NCBI RefSeq assembly: GCF_000720255.1
Contig: NZ_JOJE01000015.1
Coordinates: forward strand, 62,001-126,000
Source of the DNA: Streptomyces griseus subsp. griseus
GTDB taxonomy: Bacteria > Actinomycetota > Actinomycetes > Streptomycetales > Streptomycetaceae
DNA: 64,000 nt
Direction of reading: 5' to 3'
The notes below the pieces were generated by a model that ran no database searches, had not been told where the DNA came from, and saw only the letters and a program-made list of their open reading frames with translations. How positions within the stretch are numbered: position 1 is the first letter of the stretch; each line of letters opens with the position of its first letter. A program made the position numbers and the translations under genes. Shown one piece after another: positions 24,305 through 33,118 of the stretch.

Positions 24305-25246
24305 ATGACCGTCCAGGACATCCGCGCCTTCAACCGCTTCTACACGAACGTCATCGGCGCCCTCGACTACGGCCGCCACCTGTACGCGCCCTACACCCTC
24401 ACCGAGTCCCGCGTCCTGTACGAACTCGCGCACGCCCCCGACGACGGCACGGACGCGGCCGACCTGCGCACCGCGCTCTCCCTCGACTCGGGGTACCTCA
24501 CCCGCATCCTCAACAAGTTCGAGGAGGACGGCCTCGTCGATCGCGCCCCGTCGGCGCGGGACCCGAGACGCCGCCGGATCGTCCTCACCCAGCGGGGCCG
24601 CGAGGCCGCCGGGCTGCTCGACGAGCGGGCCCGGGAGAGCGTCGGCGAGCTGCTCGGCAACGTGCCCGCCGACGACCGGCAGCGGCTCACGGAGGCGATG
24701 CGCACGATCCGTACGATCCTCGGCGACAAGCGCCCGCCGGCGACCCCCGAGGACGTCGTGCTGCGCGAGCCGGCGCCCGGAGACCTCGGCTGGATCATCG
24801 AGCGGAACGCGGCGCTCTACGCCTCCGAGTTCGGCTTCAACGCCGACTACGAGGGCCTGGTCGCCCGGATCGTCGCCGACTTCGCCGAGGACCACGACCC
24901 GCACCTGGAGCGGGCCTGGATCGCCGAGCTGGACGGCCGGCCGGTCGGGTGCGTGATGTGCGTACGGGACGACGCCCCCGGCAGCGCGCGGCTGAGGCTG
25001 CTGCTCGTCGAGCCGGACGCGCGCGGCCTCGGCATCGGGGACCGGCTCGTCGGGGCGCTCGTCGACTTCGCGCGCGAGGTCGGCTACCGCGACGTCCTGC
25101 TGTGGACCAACGACATCCTCGGCGCCGCGCGCCGCATCTACCAGCGCCACGGCTTCGTCCTCGTCACCGAGAAAACGCACCGTTCCTTCGGACAGGACCT
25201 GAACGGCCAGGACTGGCGGCTGGACCTGTACGGCACAACCGAGTGA
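24305..25246 (+). CDS. MarR-GNAT fusion protein
   Basis: A 313-residue fusion. Residues 1-140 form a MarR winged helix (LTESRVLYELAHAPDDGTDAADLRTALSLDSGYLTRILNKFEEDGLV then RRRRIVLTQRGREAAGLLDER). Residues 150-310 form a GNAT acetyltransferase with AWIAELDGRPVGCVMCV, the acetyl-CoA loop LLVEPDARGLGIGDRLV and IYQRHGFVLV. Such fusions are widespread in bacteria and may couple transcription control to acetylation of a small molecule or protein. ATG 24305 is used; TTG 24299 is possible. It ends 11 bases before the sugar isomerase gene, so they are probably one operon. Confidence 0.9.
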   Translation: MTVQDIRAFNRFYTNVIGALDYGRHLYAPYTLTESRVLYELAHAPDDGTDAADLRTALSLDSGYLTRILNKFEEDGLVDRAPSARDPRRRRIVLTQRGREAAGLLDERARESVGELLGNVPADDRQRLTEAMRTIRTILGDKRPPATPEDVVLREPAPGDLGWIIERNAALYASEFGFNADYEGLVARIVADFAEDHDPHLERAWIAELDGRPVGCVMCVRDDAPGSARLRLLLVEPDARGLGIGDRLVGALVDFAREVGYRDVLLWTNDILGAARRIYQRHGFVLVTEKTHRSFGQDLNGQDWRLDLYGTTE

Positions 25247-25257
25247 CAGTAGGAACC

Positions 25258-26058
25258 ATGAAATTGGCGTTCTCCACCCTCGGCGTACCCGGCCTTCCCC
25301 TCCCCGACGTCCTGCGGCTCGCGACCACCCACGGCTATCACGGCGTGGAGCTGCGCGCGCATCCGGAGGAGCCGGTCCATCCCGGCCTCGACCTCGCCCA
25401 ACGGACCGACGTGGCCGCCGAGTTCAAGGCGGCGGGGGTGGACGTGCTCGGCATCGCGGGGTACGCGCGCGTGGCCGCGCCGGGTGATGACAACCCCGTG
25501 ATCGAGGAGGTGCGCCGCCTCCTCGACCTCGCCCGCGACCTCGGCGCGCCCTACATCCGCGTCTTCCCCGGCGCCGACTCCGGCCAGTCCCCGGAGGAGG
25601 CCGACGCGGTCGCCGCCCGGCGCCTCGGCACGGCCGCCGAGTACGCCGCCGACCTCGGCGTACGCATCCTGCTGGAGACCCACGACTCACACCGCACGGG
25701 CGCCGCCGCGATGCGCGTCCTGGGCCTGGTCGGCCACCGGAACGTGGGCGCGCTGTGGGACGTCATGCACACCTGGCTGGGCGGCGAGCAGCCCTCAGAG
25801 ACGTACGCGGCGCTCTCCCCGCACCTCGGCTACGTCCAGGTCAAGGACATCGCGTCGGCCGCCGACACCACCCCGCTCGCCCTGGGCGCCGGCGTCCTCC
25901 CGCTCGCCGAGTCCGTCGAGGTCCTCTCCCGGCACGGCTGGGACGGCTGGCTGTGCTGGGAGTACGAGAAGCGGTGGTACGAGGACGCGGCGCCGCTGCA
26001 GGATCTGCTGGGGGCGGGGCGGGAGCACTTGGCGCGCTTGCTGAACGAGTCGGCGTAG
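25258..26058 (+). CDS. Sugar phosphate isomerase/epimerase (AP endonuclease 2-like TIM barrel)
   Basis: A 266-residue TIM-barrel protein. Metal-binding residues typical of the family are visible: E in ILLETHDSH, D and H in LWDVMHTW, and the last strand glutamate in WLCWEYEKRW. Members isomerise or epimerise keto-sugars, or cleave inosose and related rings. Preceded by AGGA and joined closely to the MarR-GNAT gene. The substrate is unknown; no inositol or other sugar pathway genes lie beside it. Confidence 0.88.
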   Translation: MKLAFSTLGVPGLPLPDVLRLATTHGYHGVELRAHPEEPVHPGLDLAQRTDVAAEFKAAGVDVLGIAGYARVAAPGDDNPVIEEVRRLLDLARDLGAPYIRVFPGADSGQSPEEADAVAARRLGTAAEYAADLGVRILLETHDSHRTGAAAMRVLGLVGHRNVGALWDVMHTWLGGEQPSETYAALSPHLGYVQVKDIASAADTTPLALGAGVLPLAESVEVLSRHGWDGWLCWEYEKRWYEDAAPLQDLLGAGREHLARLLNESA

Positions 26059-26169
26059 GGGCGGGTCGGCCGTCCCGCCCTGCCCTGTCCTGCCCATTCC
26101 CGCCCGCCCTGCCCTCATGGTCCTCTCCCGGACCCTGGACCCCGCGTGGGCGGACCGTGGGGACCGGCT

Positions 26170-26192
26170 CCGTGGGACTGACGGTCCCACGG
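26170..26192. terminator. Hairpin downstream of the isomerase operon
   Basis: CCGTGGGAC-TGACG-GTCCCACGG is a perfect 9-5-9 inverted repeat 111 bases after the isomerase stop. It may terminate that transcript. It also shares the CCGTG/CACGG half-sites of the nearby operator at 26238, so a regulatory role is possible. Confidence 0.5.
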
Positions 26193-26230
26193 CCGTCGGC
26201 TGTGACACCCGGCCCGTGGCCGCGCTCCGT

Positions 26231-26284
26231 GGTGGTTTCCGTGGTCAGCACGGAGGCGGGCCGCTCCCGGGCGGGAGAGGCTGT
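26231..26284. promoter_or_regulatory. Copy A of a shared upstream element with palindrome TCCGTG-N5-CACGGA
   Basis: This 54-base stretch upstream of the DUF1801 gene matches 29602-29655 upstream of the FMN-binding gene at roughly 85 percent by eye. Both contain TCCGTG-N5-CACGGA (here 26238-26254) followed by a GGGAGAGGCTGT block. Conservation at two unrelated genes flanking one regulator suggests its binding site. Confidence 0.6.
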
Positions 26285-26313
26285 CACCACAGCCCGCGAC
26301 CACAGGAGTGATC

Positions 26314-26766
26314 ATGACCAGCACTGAGAACAGCACGTACGAGGGGTTCACGGCCGAGGAGCGGGCGGCGATGAAGGAGCACGCCCAGGAGCAGAAGAAG
26401 GCGGCGCGCCGCGGCTCGCGTGCGGACAAGGCGGCGGAGGCGGAGCGGGACGTACTCGCGAAGATCGCCGAGATGCAGGACTCCGACCGCGTCATGGCCG
26501 AGCGTGTGCATGCCGTCATCAAGACCCACGCGCCGGTCCTCGCGCCGAAGCTCTGGTACGGGATGCCCGCCTACGCCCTGGACGGCAAGGTCGTCTGCTT
26601 CTTCCAGAGCGCGGCGAAGTTCAAGGCGCGCTACGCGACGCTCGGGTTCAACGACCCGGCGAACCTGGACGACGGTGCGATGTGGGCGACCGCTTTCGCG
26701 CTGACCGAGGTGACGGCCGAGGTGGAGGCCCGGATCGCCGCCCTGGTGAAGCAAGCGGTGGGGTAG
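26314..26766 (+). CDS. DUF1801 (YdhG/frataxin-like fold) protein
   Basis: A 150-residue protein. The N-terminal half is charged and helical ([20 protein letters not shown]); the C-terminal half holds the DUF1801 core [21 protein letters not shown] and [14 protein letters not shown]. The fold is CyaY/YdhG-like; function is not established, though relatives are linked to metal or stress handling. AGGAG sits 5 bases before ATG 26314; the GTG at 26308 overlaps that site and is rejected. Its stop is 9 bases from that of the convergent LuxR gene. It shares an upstream palindrome with the FMN-binding gene at 29730. Confidence 0.85.
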   Translation: MTSTENSTYEGFTAEERAAMKEHAQEQKKAARRGSRADKAAEAERDVLAKIAEMQDSDRVMAERVHAVIKTHAPVLAPKLWYGMPAYALDGKVVCFFQSAAKFKARYATLGFNDPANLDDGAMWATAFALTEVTAEVEARIAALVKQAVG

Positions 26767-26775
26767 CTGCGGCGG

Positions 26776-29586
26776 CTACCGGACGGCTGTGGGCGCGAGG
26801 CCGAGGTCGGCGAGCGCGGCCGCTCCGGTGGTGGCGTGCTCGCCCCCGGCGAGCAGCAGCGTACGGGCCGACTGGTAGGGGCAGCCGGCCGCTTCGAACG
26901 CCGCGGCGGCGGCGAGCTGGCGGGGCAGGTCGCCGTCGAGCAGCGCCGCCGCGCGGTCCACCTGCGCGGTGGCGACCGGGTTGCCGGCGACCACGGTCCG
27001 GGCGGCGTCGATCCGGGCCCGGGCGTCCGGGTGTCCGGCGAGCACCGCGGTCTCCGCCCGGAGCGCCACGTACCAGTGCAGCCAGATCCAGCACACCCAC
27101 TTCCACACCTGATCCGGCTCCGGCACGACTCGCCGCAGCGCCCCCTCCACGTCTCCGTGATGGAGCAGGACCGTGGCGTCGAAGACCGCACCGTAGCCAT
27201 GCCGGTGCTGGTGCGCCGTGTCCGCCTGGTCGACGATCGCGAGCCAGGCCGCCCGGGCGTCGTGGTCGCCGCGCAGACCGTGGACCATGGCGACCGACGC
27301 CGCCCCGGCGCCGAGGGAGACCGACCGCTGGCGTCCGCTCTGCTCCCACGCATCGAGGAACCGCACGCTGCGGGCGATCACCTCGTCGGGATGACCGGCG
27401 AACGCGTCCGCGACCAGGATCCAGGACGTGGCGTGGTGGCCCGCCTCGGCCAGCAGCGGGTGGTCGGCGAGCTGCCCGCCCCACCGTCGGGCTCGTGGCA
27501 GCTCACCCACGCCGAGGGCGGTCGCGGCGGCCATGGCGAGGGCGTCCATCACCTCGTGCGTACTGGCGGGAGTGGGAGACACGGACGCCAAGGTGTCAAT
27601 CCGGCGCCGTGCGGCGGACGCGGCGGCGAAGGCGTCACCGGCCCAGCTCCGGGCGCCGGACAGCGCGTCGAGGGCGGCGGACTCCGCCACCGGATCGCCC
27701 GCGCGTCGGGCGAGCCCGACGGCCCGCTCGGCGCGCTCGACCGTCTCCCGCACCGTGTTGTCCGCGTCTCCCTGAAGCGCGCCGTAGGCGTCCGTGATCA
27801 CCGCCGCCTCGGCCAGCGCCAGAGCCGCCTCGGCGGCCGGGGCGTCGCCGGACAGCTCGCGCGCCTGCCCGAGCACGGCCGTCACCTCGTCCACGGGGGG
27901 AATCCGCGTGAACGAGGTGGAGAAGCGGTACGCGACGGTGGCGGCCGCGGCCAGGTCGAGGCCGGCGCCGACCCGGTCCCCGGCCCGGCGCGCGGTGTCC
28001 CCGGCGGCGCGGTGCAGCCGGAACATGTCGTCGCCGAGTCTGCGGCACCCGGCCACCGCGGCGGCCTGCCGCAGCGCCGCGGCAGCGGCGGCGTCATCGG
28101 CGAGTCCGGCCGCCTGCTCGTAGCGCTGCTGGGACTCGCCCAGCAGGGTGCGGGAGAAGGCCAGTTCGGCCAGGGACACGGCGAGACGGTGGGCGTCCGC
28201 GCGCCGCTCCGGCCGGCCGGCGGCCCAGGTGAGGCCGGCCCGCAGGTCGTCCGCCACGGCGTCGAACCGGGCGCGCCAGTCGGAGCCGGAGGCTTCCCCG
28301 AGGAGGTTCGCGCCGGTCAGACACCAGTCCAGGTGACGTGATCGGACATCGATCAGCTCGCCGGCCTCGGTGAGCCGTTCCGTCCCGTACTGCCGGATCG
28401 TCTCCAACGCGTGGTACCGGGTGCCGGTCTCGGACGGTGTCACGGCGAGCAGGGACTGTTCGGCGAGCCTGGCGAGACCGTCGACCACCGTGATCCGGTC
28501 CGGCGCGTCGAACCCGGCGACGTCGGCGGCCGCCTCGGCCGTGAACGGCGCGACGAACACCGACACCCGGCGCAGCAGTGCCTGGTCCTGCCGCTCCAGC
28601 AGGTCGTGGCTCCAGTCCAGTACCGCCCGCACCGACCGGTGCCTGTCGTCGGCGCGGGATCCGCCGGTGAGGATCCGCAGCTGATCGGAGAGACCGGCTT
28701 CGAGGCCGTCAAGTCCGAGCGTGGACCACCGCGCCGCTGCCAGCTCGATCGCCAGCGCCATGCCGCCGAGCCGTTCGCAGATGGCCACGACCCCTTCGCT
28801 CGCCGCCGGGCCCGGCGGCAGGCCGACGGCCGCCGCCCGTTCCGTGAACAGGGCCACCGCCTCCGACTCGTCGCCACCCTCCCGCGACAGCGGCGGGAGG
28901 AGGAAGACCCGCTCGAACGGCACCATCAGCCGGGCCCGGCTCGTCACCAGCACCCGCAACCGCGGACAGGCCGCGAGCAGCCGTTCCAGGAACGGCGCCA
29001 TCCCGTCGCGCACCTGCTCGCAGTTGTCCAGCACCAGCAGCGCATCGCGATCCGCCAGCGCGGCCACCACCACGTCGTCGATGCCGTGGCCGGGTTGCTC
29101 GCCCACTCCCACGGCCGCCGCGACGGCCGCGCCCACCCGGCCCGGCTCGGTGACCGGGACCAGGTCGACGAACCACACGCCGTCGGCGAAGTCACCGGCC
29201 GCGTCCACTGTGTCCACCGCGTCTGCCGCCACCGCCAGCGCGAGGCGCGTCTTGCCCACCCCACCCGGGCCGACCAAAGTCACCAGCCGGTGCGCCTGCA
29301 CCGCCTCGGCCAGCTCCGCGCGCTCCCGCGCCCGGCCTATGAACGCCGTCAACGGCGCCGGCAGCGCGGGTGCCGAGCGCGACCGCTCGGCGCGGGCGCA
29401 CGCGGCCGCGTGCCGGGCGAGCGCCCGGCGGTCCGGCAGTTGCAGCTTGCGCAGCAGCGAGGAGACGTGCGATTCGACGGTCCGTACGGAGATGACCAGC
29501 CGCGCGGCGATCTCCGCGTTGCTGAGGTGCTCCCCGAGCAGCGCGAGCACGTCGTTCTCCCGGGCGGAGATCACAGGTGTGGACAC
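26776..29586 (-). CDS. LuxR-family ATPase regulator (N-terminal HTH, NB-ARC, TPR-like)
   Basis: A 936-residue regulator with unusual order: the LuxR helix-turn-helix is at the N-terminus (about 5-65; ARENDVLALLGEHLSNAEIA then VRTVESHVSSLLRKL), not the C-terminus as in LAL/MalT proteins. An NB-ARC-type ATPase follows with P-loop GPGGVGKT near 104 and Walker B LLVLDNCEQ near 185, then LPPLSREGGDESEAVALF and GGMALAIELAA. The last 500 residues are alanine-rich helical repeats. GTG 29586 is taken as start since it leaves the shared palindrome non-coding; GTG 29622 or TTG 29709 are alternatives. Probably an ATP-dependent switch for the two flanking genes and itself. Confidence 0.88.
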   Translation of the reverse strand: MSTPVISARENDVLALLGEHLSNAEIAARLVISVRTVESHVSSLLRKLQLPDRRALARHAAACARAERSRSAPALPAPLTAFIGRARERAELAEAVQAHRLVTLVGPGGVGKTRLALAVAADAVDTVDAAGDFADGVWFVDLVPVTEPGRVGAAVAAAVGVGEQPGHGIDDVVVAALADRDALLVLDNCEQVRDGMAPFLERLLAACPRLRVLVTSRARLMVPFERVFLLPPLSREGGDESEAVALFTERAAAVGLPPGPAASEGVVAICERLGGMALAIELAAARWSTLGLDGLEAGLSDQLRILTGGSRADDRHRSVRAVLDWSHDLLERQDQALLRRVSVFVAPFTAEAAADVAGFDAPDRITVVDGLARLAEQSLLAVTPSETGTRYHALETIRQYGTERLTEAGELIDVRSRHLDWCLTGANLLGEASGSDWRARFDAVADDLRAGLTWAAGRPERRADAHRLAVSLAELAFSRTLLGESQQRYEQAAGLADDAAAAAALRQAAAVAGCRRLGDDMFRLHRAAGDTARRAGDRVGAGLDLAAAATVAYRFSTSFTRIPPVDEVTAVLGQARELSGDAPAAEAALALAEAAVITDAYGALQGDADNTVRETVERAERAVGLARRAGDPVAESAALDALSGARSWAGDAFAAASAARRRIDTLASVSPTPASTHEVMDALAMAAATALGVGELPRARRWGGQLADHPLLAEAGHHATSWILVADAFAGHPDEVIARSVRFLDAWEQSGRQRSVSLGAGAASVAMVHGLRGDHDARAAWLAIVDQADTAHQHRHGYGAVFDATVLLHHGDVEGALRRVVPEPDQVWKWVCWIWLHWYVALRAETAVLAGHPDARARIDAARTVVAGNPVATAQVDRAAALLDGDLPRQLAAAAAFEAAGCPYQSARTLLLAGGEHATTGAAALADLGLAPTAVR

Positions 29587-29601
29587 CGGGTCATTATCCG
29601 T

Positions 29602-29655
29602 GGCGGTTTCCGTGGTCGGCACGGAGGCGACCCGCTCCCCGGCCGGGAGAGGCTG
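29602..29655. promoter_or_regulatory. Copy B of the shared upstream element with palindrome TCCGTG-N5-CACGGA
   Basis: It lies in the divergent gap between the LuxR gene and the FMN-binding gene. The palindrome TCCGTG-GTCGG-CACGGA is at 29609-29625, 23 bases from the chosen LuxR start. It matches copy A at 26231-26284 apart from a handful of substitutions and one indel. Confidence 0.6.
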
Positions 29656-29729
29656 TGCCCACGGCGGTCGGGTCCGGCAGGGCGCGGACCGATCGCGCCC
29701 CCACGCCAACAGGAGGCGAAGCAGAACCG

Positions 29730-30182
29730 ATGAATGCCGAACCCCGCTCCCGTGCTCAGCGTCGTCACGACACCGAGCACCGGCTCACCCACGACGTGGA
29801 TCTCTGGGTGGCCAGTGCCTCGGCGGACGGCGTGCCGTATCTGGTGCCGCTGTCCTTCGACTGGGACGGCGAGGCCCTGTGGGCGGCCACCCCGACGGAC
29901 AGCCCCACCGGCACGAACCTGGCCACCACCGGGGTCGTCCGTCTGGGGCTGGGCCACACCCGGGACGTGTCCATGATCGAAGGTGATGTCGAGGTTCTCG
30001 CGATCGGCGCCGCGGAGCAGGAGCGGGGCGACCGGTTCGCCGAGCGCACCGGCTTCGACCCGCGTGCGTCGGCGGCGCCGTACAGCTGGTTCCGTATCAC
30101 CCCGCGGCGCATCCAGGCCTGGCGCGAGGCGAACGAGTTGTCCGACCGCGAGTTGATGCGTGACGGCCGCTGGCTGGTCTGA
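29730..30182 (+). CDS. Pyridoxamine 5'-phosphate oxidase-family (FMN-binding split barrel) protein
   Basis: A 150-residue flavin-binding split-barrel protein. Typical parts are TEHRLTHDVDLWVASASADGVPYLVPLSFDWDGEALWAATP and SYSWFRITPRRIQAW-like end. Relatives use FMN or F420 to reduce small substrates or act as heme oxygenases. AGGAGG lies 13 bases upstream of ATG 29730, a long but acceptable spacing. It is divergent from the LuxR/NB-ARC regulator, and its upstream element is duplicated before the DUF1801 gene, so both are likely controlled by that regulator. Confidence 0.85.
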   Translation: MNAEPRSRAQRRHDTEHRLTHDVDLWVASASADGVPYLVPLSFDWDGEALWAATPTDSPTGTNLATTGVVRLGLGHTRDVSMIEGDVEVLAIGAAEQERGDRFAERTGFDPRASAAPYSWFRITPRRIQAWREANELSDRELMRDGRWLV

Positions 30183-30207
30183 CGATCCGGCCGGCGCTCG
30201 CCTCGCC

Positions 30208-30837
30208 TCACCCCCGCGACCGGAACCGGGCCACCCGCTCCTCCAACCGCCCCCGGCACTCCGGCCAGTCGTCCGCCGTGATCGAGAAGATCGCGGAGTC
30301 ACGCAGGCGGCCCTCCTCGCCCGGTGCCCACGAGCGGGACCAGTTGCGCAGGACGCCCTCGAAGCGGGCGCCCACGCTCTGGATGGCGGCGCGGGAGCGG
30401 GCGTTGCGGGCGTCCGTCTTGAGGTCCACCCGGAACACGTTCAGTTCCTCGAAGGCGTGCCGGAAGAGCAGCAGCTTGGCCTCGGCGTTCACGCCGGTGC
30501 CCTGGGCCGACGCGCCGAGCCAGGTGAACCCGACCTCGACGGCGTCCAGTCGGTCCTCGTCCAGCCAGGAGCGCGGCTCCCAGTACGACGTCGCGCCCAC
30601 CGCCTTCCCCGTGGCGACGGACACCTGGGCGTACGGCGCGAGCCGGCCGGTCGCCGCGCGGGCGAGCTGGGCGTCGACGTAGGCGCCGAGCTCGTGGGCC
30701 CTGGGCACCCACGTGTACGCGTAGGTCCCCCGGTTCTCCTCCGCCGCCACCGCCAGATCGGCCGTGTGCCGGTGTTCGAGCGGCTCCAGACGCACCAGCG
30801 CGCCCTCGAGAAGCGGGCCCTCCAGCTTGTAGCTCAT
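30208..30837 (-). CDS. GNAT-family N-acetyltransferase (RimJ/RimL-like)
   Basis: A 209-residue acetyltransferase of the RimJ/RimL group: [23 protein letters not shown] at the start, [30 protein letters not shown] as the acetyl-CoA loop, and [25 protein letters not shown] typical of the subgroup. Substrate may be a protein N-terminus or a small amine. ATG 30837 overlaps the aroA stop (ATGA), so it is the last gene of an EamA-aroA-GNAT operon. Confidence 0.92.
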   Translation of the reverse strand: MSYKLEGPLLEGALVRLEPLEHRHTADLAVAAEENRGTYAYTWVPRAHELGAYVDAQLARAATGRLAPYAQVSVATGKAVGATSYWEPRSWLDEDRLDAVEVGFTWLGASAQGTGVNAEAKLLLFRHAFEELNVFRVDLKTDARNARSRAAIQSVGARFEGVLRNWSRSWAPGEEGRLRDSAIFSITADDWPECRGRLEERVARFRSRG

Positions 30838-32078
30838 GTCCCCAACACCTGCCGCAGTCCTTCGAACACCTGGTGGAAGTCCGGGAAAGTCTTCCGTACG
30901 CACCCCGGGTCGTCGAACGAGATTCCCGGCACCCGAAGTCCCGTGACCGCGAAGGACATCACGATGCGGTGGTCGCCGTAGGACTTGATCTCCGCCCCCG
31001 CGACGGGAGCCCCCGCTCCCGGCCTGATCTCGATCCAGTCCGGCCCCGTCGCCACCTCCACTCCCAGGCGCCGCAGGTTCTCCGCGCAGGCCTCCAGGCG
31101 GTCGCACTCCTTCACGCGGGTGTTCGCCACGTCCTCGATCCGCACCGGGCCGGAGGCGAAGGGGGCGATCGCCGCCAGCGTGGGCATCGTGTCGGAGATG
31201 TCCCGCATGTTGACCGTGAGGCCACGCAACTCGCCCGTGCCCGCCACCGTCGTGCCGTCCGGCCGCACCGACACCCGCGCGCCCATCCGCCGCAGGACGT
31301 CCACGAAGCCCAGGTCGCCCTGCAGGGCGCCCTCGCCCAGCCCGGGGACCGTCACCTCGCCGCCCGTGACGGCCGCCGCGGCGAAGAAGTAGCTCGCGGT
31401 GGAGGCGTCCGGTTCGATGGGGTAGGTCGTGGCGCGGTAGCCGGTCGGCGGGACGACGAAGGTGTTGCCCTCGCGGGTCACCTCCGCCCCGAACGCCCGC
31501 ATCATCGCGATCGTGATCTCGACGTACGGCGCCGAGACCAGGTCCGTGACCTCGATCCGCAGGCCTTCGCGGGTCAGCGGGCCGAGCAGGAGCAGGGCCG
31601 TGAGGTACTGCGAGGACTGGCCCGCGTCGAGCGTCACCTTCCCGCCTTCGACCCCGGCGGCCCGGACCGTCAGCGGATGGTGGCCCTCCGCCTCCTCGTG
31701 CCGCAGGTCCACGCCCAGGTCGCGCAGGGCGCGGGTGAGGGGAAGCAGGGGGCGGCGGCGCATCTGGGCTGAGGCGTCGAAGCGGTAGGTGCCGTGACCG
31801 GCGGCGGCCAGGGTGGGGAGGAAGCGGGCCGTGGTGGCGCCGTCGCGGCAGTACACGTCGGCCTCCGGCACCGCGGGCCCCTGCGGGCGGCCGTCCACCT
31901 GCCAGGCGTCCGGGGTACGGCCGACCCGGTGGCCCAGCCGTACGAGGCCCTCGGCGAAGCCCTCGGTGTCGTCGGAGCGCAGTGGCCGTACGAGGGTGGT
32001 GACGCCGTCGGCCGCGGCCGCCAGGAACAGGGCTCGGGCCGTGATGGACTTGGAACCGGGGATGTCGACGAGGGCCAT
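30834..32078 (-). CDS. aroA: 3-phosphoshikimate 1-carboxyvinyltransferase (EPSP synthase), divergent type
   Basis: A 414-residue EPSP synthase joining shikimate-3-phosphate and phosphoenolpyruvate in aromatic amino acid synthesis. Conserved parts: [10 protein letters not shown] (9-17), [46 protein letters not shown] and [12 protein letters not shown]. The usual PEP-site motif LGNAGTAMR is replaced by [11 protein letters not shown] (about 77-87), a clear deviation at the position that governs glyphosate sensitivity in other classes. ATG 32078 follows TGAGGG; four bases separate it from the EamA gene upstream. It may be a second, accessory copy, since Streptomyces often carry another elsewhere. 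Confidence 0.93.
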   Translation of the reverse strand: MALVDIPGSKSITARALFLAAAADGVTTLVRPLRSDDTEGFAEGLVRLGHRVGRTPDAWQVDGRPQGPAVPEADVYCRDGATTARFLPTLAAAGHGTYRFDASAQMRRRPLLPLTRALRDLGVDLRHEEAEGHHPLTVRAAGVEGGKVTLDAGQSSQYLTALLLLGPLTREGLRIEVTDLVSAPYVEITIAMMRAFGAEVTREGNTFVVPPTGYRATTYPIEPDASTASYFFAAAAVTGGEVTVPGLGEGALQGDLGFVDVLRRMGARVSVRPDGTTVAGTGELRGLTVNMRDISDTMPTLAAIAPFASGPVRIEDVANTRVKECDRLEACAENLRRLGVEVATGPDWIEIRPGAGAPVAGAEIKSYGDHRIVMSFAVTGLRVPGISFDDPGCVRKTFPDFHQVFEGLRQVLGT

Positions 32079-32082
32079 GCCC

Positions 32083-33015
32083 TCATGATCGCTCCACGGC
32101 CCCCTCCGGCGCGGCGGAGTCCACGGAATGAGCGACAGCCGGCCGAAGCCCCTCGGGTCGCGCCGTCCGCGTCCACGACGTCAGCGCCACCCCGCCCACC
32201 AGCAGCGCCGCGGCGCACCACCGAAGCGGGCTCACCGACTCGCCCAGGAACAGCGCCGCCGACGACATCCCGAAGACCGGGACGAGGAGGGAGAAGGGGG
32301 CGACCGTGGACGCGGGGTGGCGGCGCAGCAGCCGGCCCCAGGCGCCGAAGCCGAAGACCGTCGTGACCCAGGCGACGTAGACCACGGTGCCCGCGCCCTG
32401 CCAGTCGAGGTTCCGCAGGGCCTGAAGGTCCCTCGCCGGGCCCTCGGTCAGCAGGGACAGGGCCAGGAGCGGGAGTACGGGGACCGTGCTCACCCACACC
32501 ATGAAGTTCAGCGCGTCCGGTGGGGCCGCCTTGCGGATGAGGACGTTCGAAGCGCCCCAGCAGGCGGCCGCGGCGATGACGAGGGCGAAGGCGCCGAGGG
32601 GGCCCGAGGTGCCCTCGTCTACGGCGGCGACGGCTATGCCGGTGAGGGCGAGCAGCATCCCCAGCAGACGTACGCCCTGGAAGCGCTCGCCCAGCAGCGC
32701 CGCCGCGAACACCGCCGTGAACACCGCCTGGATCTGCAGCACCAGCGACGACAGGCCCGCCGGCATCCCCGCGTCCATCCCCACGAACAGCAGCCCGAAC
32801 TTCGCCACGCCCAGGACCAGGCCCACCGCCACGATCCACTTCCACGCCACCTTCGGGCGGCCCACGAGGAACACGGCGGGCAGGGCCGCGACCAGGAAGC
32901 GCAGGGCGGAGAAGAGGAGGGGCGGGAAGTGGTCGAGGCCGATCTCGATGACGGTGAAGTTGGCGCCCCAGACGGCGGCGACGAGGACGGCGAGAGTGAG
33001 GTGCGCGGGTCGCAT
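32083..33015 (-). CDS. EamA/DMT-family transporter (cysteine/O-acetylserine exporter-like)
   Basis: A 310-residue inner-membrane protein with ten predicted helices in two EamA repeats (VWGANFTVIEIGLDHFPPLLFSALRF at the start of the first; CWGASNVLIRKAAPP at the start of the second). Drug/metabolite transporters of this kind export amino acids or other metabolites. It is the first gene of the operon with aroA and the GNAT gene, and divergent from a LysR regulator 103 bases away, the common layout for LysR-controlled exporters. Confidence 0.92.
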   Translation of the reverse strand: MRPAHLTLAVLVAAVWGANFTVIEIGLDHFPPLLFSALRFLVAALPAVFLVGRPKVAWKWIVAVGLVLGVAKFGLLFVGMDAGMPAGLSSLVLQIQAVFTAVFAAALLGERFQGVRLLGMLLALTGIAVAAVDEGTSGPLGAFALVIAAAACWGASNVLIRKAAPPDALNFMVWVSTVPVLPLLALSLLTEGPARDLQALRNLDWQGAGTVVYVAWVTTVFGFGAWGRLLRRHPASTVAPFSLLVPVFGMSSAALFLGESVSPLRWCAAALLVGGVALTSWTRTARPEGLRPAVAHSVDSAAPEGAVERS

Positions 33016-33118
33016 GCGTCGAGGATCACGCCCACGGACCGTGAAGCACCAGCGATGATTGCTGCACGAATGGATGAAGCATCACTACTCATCGGCATCG
33101 CTGATCCCAAGGAGCCCC

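Noticed and set aside
26776..29586. Core regulator of an antibiotic cluster (LAL type)
   Set aside because: HTH is N-terminal, and no polyketide, peptide or other biosynthetic genes lie in the window.
33016..33118. LysR T-N11-A operator between EamA and lysR
   Set aside because: Repeated GAAGCA words are present, but no symmetrical T-N11-A site could be fixed.
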